64,000 nt of DNA, taken from Chitinivibrionales bacterium. GTDB taxonomy: Bacteria > Fibrobacterota > Chitinivibrionia > Chitinivibrionales > JANQEN01. The position numbers were made by a program, and so were the translations under genes. How positions within the stretch are numbered: the stretch's first letter is position 1; each line of letters begins with the position of its first letter. Location of the stretch: NCBI GenBank assembly GCA_028278335.1, contig JANQEN010000188.1, positions 124,001 to 188,000 of the forward strand. The letters run 5' to 3'. A model generated the notes under the pieces. That model did not search any database. It was not told where the DNA came from and was given only the letters and a program-made list of their open reading frames with translations. Positions 60,240-64,000 of the stretch are shown here, one piece after another.

Positions 60240-61268
60240 ATGGAATTAATCAGCGCCTTCAATGCCAGTATAGCCTTTGCACAATCAAATCTCCTCGCTG
60301 CCTGGATTGTGTTAATTGCAGCCTTTGCTCTTTTAGCCAAGTGTGCCGACGTGTTTGTTGACTCCTCTGTTCACGTAGCAGAAAAATTTCGCATTCCCAA
60401 ACTCGTCATTGGGATTATTCTGGTTTCCCTTGCAACAACAGCACCGGAGCTGGCTGTTTCCATGATGTCCGCTTTAAGCGGGCAGCCTCAAATGGCCTTA
60501 GGAAACGCAATTGGATCAGTCATCTGTGATGATGGTCTTGCCCTTGCCTTTGCAGGGTTGGTTGCCACAGCACCAATAGTGGTGATTCCCCGCGTTTTAA
60601 AAACATCCGGCATATTTTTAATATTTATTGAAGTATTGGCTTTCCTGTTTATTCTTTTTGACTACACCCTTGACCGCTGGGAAGGCATCATCTTGGTGGT
60701 TTTGTTTGTCTCCTATATGGTTTTTCTCTTTATTCAACAAAACCGTGGCACTTTAGAAGAGCACTCTGAGGATGACTTACATCCGAAGCCACATGCACCA
60801 CTCATAAAGATTATCTTCATCTTTGCAATAAGTCTTTTAGGTATTATCATATCAAGTAAATATATCATTGTATCGGCTACACATATTGCCCACTCCTTTA
60901 GAATCCCTGAAACAATAATCGCACTTACAATCGTTGCCTTTGGCACCTCCATTCCCGAGGTAGCCACCTGTATCGTTGCTGCTCGTAAAAAGGAAGGTGC
61001 CTTAGCTGTGGGCAACATCATTGGTGCGGACATCATGAATATTTGTTGGGTTGCTGGTGCATCGGCTATTGCCAATCCGCTTACTCTTACTCGTAAAGAG
61101 ACCTTTTTTATGTTTCCCGCAATGTTTGTTATTGTTGGGGCAATGCTTTTGTTGATCCGTTATAAATACACACTCACTCGTTTAAAGGGAGTGGTGTTGC
61201 TTTCGCTCTATTTGATATATATGTACCTGACTGTTTTTGTTATGAAGTTTTCACTCAACTCACATTAA
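60240..61268 (+). CDS. CaCA-family cation antiporter (Na+/Ca2+ or H+/Ca2+ exchanger)
   Basis: A 342-residue membrane protein with about ten helices and two inverted alpha-repeats: IILVSLATTAPELAVSMMSA with GNAIGSVICD (about 62-100), and IVAFGTSIPEVATCIVAA with GNIIGADIMNI (about 240-280). The acidic residue in each (PEL, PEV) forms the ion site. A charged cytoplasmic loop lies at about 165-190. Such proteins exchange Ca2+ or related cations against Na+ or H+. There is no partner subunit. The leader carries a hairpin with a T tract that might control it. No good ribosome-binding site precedes the ATG. Confidence 0.93.
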   Translation: MELISAFNASIAFAQSNLLAAWIVLIAAFALLAKCADVFVDSSVHVAEKFRIPKLVIGIILVSLATTAPELAVSMMSALSGQPQMALGNAIGSVICDDGLALAFAGLVATAPIVVIPRVLKTSGIFLIFIEVLAFLFILFDYTLDRWEGIILVVLFVSYMVFLFIQQNRGTLEEHSEDDLHPKPHAPLIKIIFIFAISLLGIIISSKYIIVSATHIAHSFRIPETIIALTIVAFGTSIPEVATCIVAARKKEGALAVGNIIGADIMNICWVAGASAIANPLTLTRKETFFMFPAMFVIVGAMLLLIRYKYTLTRLKGVVLLSLYLIYMYLTVFVMKFSLNSH

Positions 61269-61385
61269 TAGCCCTATTCTCACGGCAAAATTTGTCCATC
61301 TCTTTATAATATAGTACTATATTAATAGAAATTATCGTGAAGTGGTAGATGCACCCACTTAGTTTAAATATTATAATGTGCTTGT

Positions 61386-63419
61386 ATGTTTTTAAAAACT
61401 ATTAGTCTCCGATTTTCAATCCCACTGATCTGTACCCTGTTGTTTACTGTAGGAAGTACTGTTCTGGTCTCACTCTTTTATCGTGACCAAGTGGAGCAAC
61501 TCTATTCAGCAGCCTTGACCAAGACAGAAAAGGATCTTGAGACCTTTTCTGTAAAAGCGTCATTGCTTATGACGGACTCGGACACGAGCTCTCTCATTCT
61601 ACTTTGTCAAAGTTTAAAAAGATTAAACTCTCACCTATCCTCTGTAATGATTATTGACAGAGAGAAATTAGTTATCGCACACCACAACTCAGCACTAGTT
61701 GGAAAACGATTAAAAGGTTCTATTAACTTCAAAAACTATGACCTTCACAAGATTTCTACTCAACGTAATGTATACAAAGCATCACTCCCCCCTATAATTT
61801 CATTACACCTATCTAATCAAGCAAACACAGGTATGGCGGTTGTTAAGATGTCTGATCGAGAAATCAAACAACAACTTTCCCAATATCGCATTACCTATGT
61901 CTTGTTATTATTCTGTCTGGCAACCTTATTTTTTATTATTACTTTCTCTATAGTTTCTTTTATGGTAGTTAGACCATTAAAAAGAGTTGCCAACGGTATG
62001 ATGAGAACCTCTTCGGGAAATTTTTACCATAGGATTTTGCAGAATTACCAGGGAGAAATTAATACATTAAAGCAGCTTTTTAACGCACTCAACACCTCTT
62101 TACAAATTCGTAATAATCATTTTATGTCATTGTATCGCTCTACCCAATCATTGGGAAACAAGCGGGAACACGAAGCATTACAGTCTCACCTATTCAACCT
62201 TATTGATTCCGTAATTGGTCCGTCACACTGCCTTATTGCACTGGTTAAGGATCATGTACCAACAATTACTGCAGTATCTGGCTTTGACTCTGAATATAAT
62301 CTTGTGGATCGTCAATTGATTCTTGACAATGAGGAGTTTCAATCACTCTTTCAGGGTAAAACAGCACGAAGATACACCTTTGAAGTATTAGCCCCTACCT
62401 TTGATGATTGTGACCTCCCACAGCAGTTTTTAACCAATGAGGTTGTGCTTGCCCCAATTACTCATCAGAAAAACTCAAAGGGTATTTTTGTGTTAATGGG
62501 TAAAAAGGATGCATCTTTATTTAATGATGCTGATTTACAATCCTTAGATATCATTGCCTTGGCAACAGCGCTATCTCTCTTTGACATTGAATTATCGGAA
62601 ACATTTAAAAAGAGAAAGCTAACGAGCACCGAATCCTATAGTGCTGCTATTGTAAGAAGCCGATTACTTCCTCAAGCACCGGTCAAGCTAAAAGGTATCG
62701 AGGTGTGTGGCTTTTATAAACCAGCCGAAAACATCAGTGGAAACTGGTATTGGTTTGTAGAGGACGAAGAAAAAGAGCTTCTCTCTCTTTTCATTGGTGA
62801 TGCAGCAGGTTTTGGACTTGATGCACTGCTCACTGTTTCTATGATTCAAAGTTTTGTTCAAACAGTTAAAAACATTAGTTTACATAATGATACAAGAGCG
62901 GAAGTACTCCAAAATATATCATCAAAAGACTCTGTCATGGGACTGCTTTATAGTCCTGCATATTTATTGGCTATGTTAAACCAATTACTATTCGAGAATG
63001 GTGCTGGCAAGCAGTTCATGACCCTCTTTGCAGCAACAATTAATCTTAAAGAGCAAACAATTACCTTTGCCAATGCTGGGCACGAAATCCCAATTCTTAT
63101 TAAAAACGAAAGTACAACCCCACAGGTATTAACCTCGAGCGGTCCTCGATTAGGAGACTCGGCTCTGAACACGTACCAAGAACAAAAACTCGCTTTAGAA
63201 TCTGGAGACACTATAATAGGATATACTACTGGTTTAACCCATTGTACGAATAAGTGGGATGAACAATTTGGTAAAGCGCGCCTAGTGAATACCTGCCAGG
63301 AAGGTAACACCTTATCTTCTAAGGAACTATGTAAGAGTATTGTAAATAGGGCCTTTTCTTTTCGCATAAATGCTCCCTTAAAGGAAGACATAGCGCTTTT
63401 AACAGCTAAACTTCGCTAA
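61386..63419 (+). CDS. Membrane-bound SpoIIE/RsbU-type serine phosphatase with HAMP and GAF domains
   Basis: A 677-residue protein with a membrane helix at about 10-30, a periplasmic sensing domain at about 31-170, a second helix at about 175-197, a HAMP linker (VVRPLKRVANGMMRTSSGNF), a GAF-like domain at about 270-420, and a PP2C/SpoIIE phosphatase at about 455-677. The catalytic domain shows IEVCGFYKPAENISGNWYW, LFIGDAAGFGLDALLTVSM (metal Asp) and ITFANAGHEIPILI. Canonical enzymes read GD-C/A-G-x-G, and here GDAAGFG fits. It would dephosphorylate an anti-sigma-factor antagonist in a partner-switching module. No such antagonist or anti-sigma kinase gene is near. It is preceded by a normal gap and transcribed alone. 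Confidence 0.9.
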   Translation: MFLKTISLRFSIPLICTLLFTVGSTVLVSLFYRDQVEQLYSAALTKTEKDLETFSVKASLLMTDSDTSSLILLCQSLKRLNSHLSSVMIIDREKLVIAHHNSALVGKRLKGSINFKNYDLHKISTQRNVYKASLPPIISLHLSNQANTGMAVVKMSDREIKQQLSQYRITYVLLLFCLATLFFIITFSIVSFMVVRPLKRVANGMMRTSSGNFYHRILQNYQGEINTLKQLFNALNTSLQIRNNHFMSLYRSTQSLGNKREHEALQSHLFNLIDSVIGPSHCLIALVKDHVPTITAVSGFDSEYNLVDRQLILDNEEFQSLFQGKTARRYTFEVLAPTFDDCDLPQQFLTNEVVLAPITHQKNSKGIFVLMGKKDASLFNDADLQSLDIIALATALSLFDIELSETFKKRKLTSTESYSAAIVRSRLLPQAPVKLKGIEVCGFYKPAENISGNWYWFVEDEEKELLSLFIGDAAGFGLDALLTVSMIQSFVQTVKNISLHNDTRAEVLQNISSKDSVMGLLYSPAYLLAMLNQLLFENGAGKQFMTLFAATINLKEQTITFANAGHEIPILIKNESTTPQVLTSSGPRLGDSALNTYQEQKLALESGDTIIGYTTGLTHCTNKWDEQFGKARLVNTCQEGNTLSSKELCKSIVNRAFSFRINAPLKEDIALLTAKLR

Positions 63420-63912
63420 AACGACAATAAGGTAAATTTTGGTCTAATGTTCTTAAAAAGCAATCACGGTCTGTAATTCTTGTTAGTGTACAAAAAAACA
63501 GAATTCACTACAATTTGTATAACCCTTTTTTATTTAATTAGTTATACCAATCATTAGTCGTCCATTTTTACCCTAATTTTAGGTTAAAAAAGTATAGACA
63601 TCCATTGTATATAACGGTATAATTAAAAATGTATTAATTGAACACTAAAATTTAAGCGCTTAATACGCTTTGTGTTTTTGCACTTTAAAATATTGGACAA
63701 GGTTGGTATAATAAGAACTTAAAATTTAAAACTTGTCACAAAGAATGGGTTTAAACGGAACAACTTGACACTGCGGTCCGGGGGAGAGGGAAACCGAGGG
63801 TTAAGTAGCTGAATGTAATACGACTATGTGTACAGACTACTATTTAATCTCACACACACAAACCGTAGAAGAGTGTTCCAGCACACAACAACACTAATTT
63901 ACAAAAGAGATT
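63420..63912. other. 493-bp leader or spacer before the GspF/PilC gene
   Basis: The first 300 bases are very AT-rich. TATAAT at about 63707-63712 looks like a -10 box. Beyond it (about 63770-63810) a G-rich block, CGGTCCGGGGGAGAGGGAAA then CCGAGGG, stands out in this AT-rich DNA, and CGGT/ACCG can pair around it. It is the only G-rich non-coding run outside the repeat island. I do not recognise a riboswitch family. Confidence 0.4.
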
Positions 63913-64000
63913 ATGCCAAAGTATACTTACAAAGCACGCGATGAAGAGGGACGGACCATTACCGGCACAGCTGATGGTTCCAATGTCGATGAAATTGTCG
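63913..64000 (+). CDS. Type II secretion / type IV pilus inner-membrane protein F (PilC-like), start only
   Basis: The frame from ATG 63913 encodes MPKYTYKARDEEGRTITGTA and continues off the right edge after 29 codons. The start (P-x-Y-x-Y-K-A-R-D) is the hallmark N-terminus of GspF/PilC proteins, the inner-membrane platform of type II secretion and type IV pili. The rest cannot be judged. AAGAGA lies before the ATG. The long leader and G-rich block upstream suggest its own regulated promoter. Confidence 0.75.
   Translation, partial: MPKYTYKARDEEGRTITGTADGSNVDEIV

Noticed and set aside
63770-63812. c-di-GMP (GEMM) riboswitch before the PilC-like gene
   Set aside because: The conserved GEMM core sequences and tetraloop receptor are not present; only the G-rich character and the pilus context suggested it.

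Overview
The window is AT-rich, gene-dense chromosomal DNA from a Gram-negative bacterium. Signs of an outer membrane are many signal-peptide proteins that look like beta-barrels, several lipoproteins, TonB/ExbB/ExbD-type energy transducers, KdsD for LPS Kdo synthesis and a PpiD-like periplasmic chaperone. AgmX-type transducers, PEGA-domain proteins, a type IX-like C-terminal sorting domain, NtrC-type regulation and a SpoIIE phosphatase together point to the FCB/Fibrobacterota side of the tree. That placement is inference from gene style; no rRNA is present.

Layout. 0-6 kb: radical SAM protein (cut by the left edge), metallophosphoesterase, DHH phosphoesterase, three-domain NifU, and a divergent chorismate synthase flanked by two small barrel-like exported proteins. 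6-14 kb: an AgmX/TonB-like protein, an M49 peptidase lipoprotein, an FmdB-type zinc ribbon protein, PgeF, and an M28 peptidase with a sorting domain. This stretch also holds two copies of a 104-bp MITE-like element, an inverted-repeat element, and a strongly structured non-coding stretch before the M28 gene. 14-22 kb: an envelope cluster (CBM9-like, FGE-like, PEGA proteins, lipoproteins, barrel-like proteins) with ndk inside. 22-26 kb: an island without host genes, holding a complete IS256-family element with an 8-bp target duplication, 125-bp tandem repeats, and dispersed palindromic repeats whose closing stem covaries between copies.

26-39 kb, nearly all on the minus strand: PpiD-like chaperone, C-terminal processing protease, tmk and secA, followed upstream by a compact cluster FliL-like / PilZ / AgmX-TonB / ExbD / ExbB-ExbD fusion / ExbB. 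I consider this cluster the most interesting system here. It resembles an ion-driven stator with a c-di-GMP receptor and a stator-associated protein, with no flagellar genes in view. In the fused ExbD domain the proton-carrying Asp is Asn, while the free-standing ExbD keeps Asp.

39-64 kb: kdsD-nadB-VWA operon; a two-component system (receiver-PAS-kinase plus a sigma-54 activator) overlapping rdgB; leuS; a PfkB sugar kinase; a Rho-N-like small protein; an ECF sigma/anti-sigma pair; rppH; a 1229-residue TPR protein; amidase and LMW tyrosine phosphatase; a small cysteine-rich protein; tyrS; a Ca2+/cation exchanger; a membrane SpoIIE phosphatase; and the start of a GspF/PilC gene at the right edge.

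No tRNA, rRNA or CRISPR array was seen. Starts were moved from the longest open frame where a ribosome-binding site or family alignment favoured a later codon, and this is stated each time.
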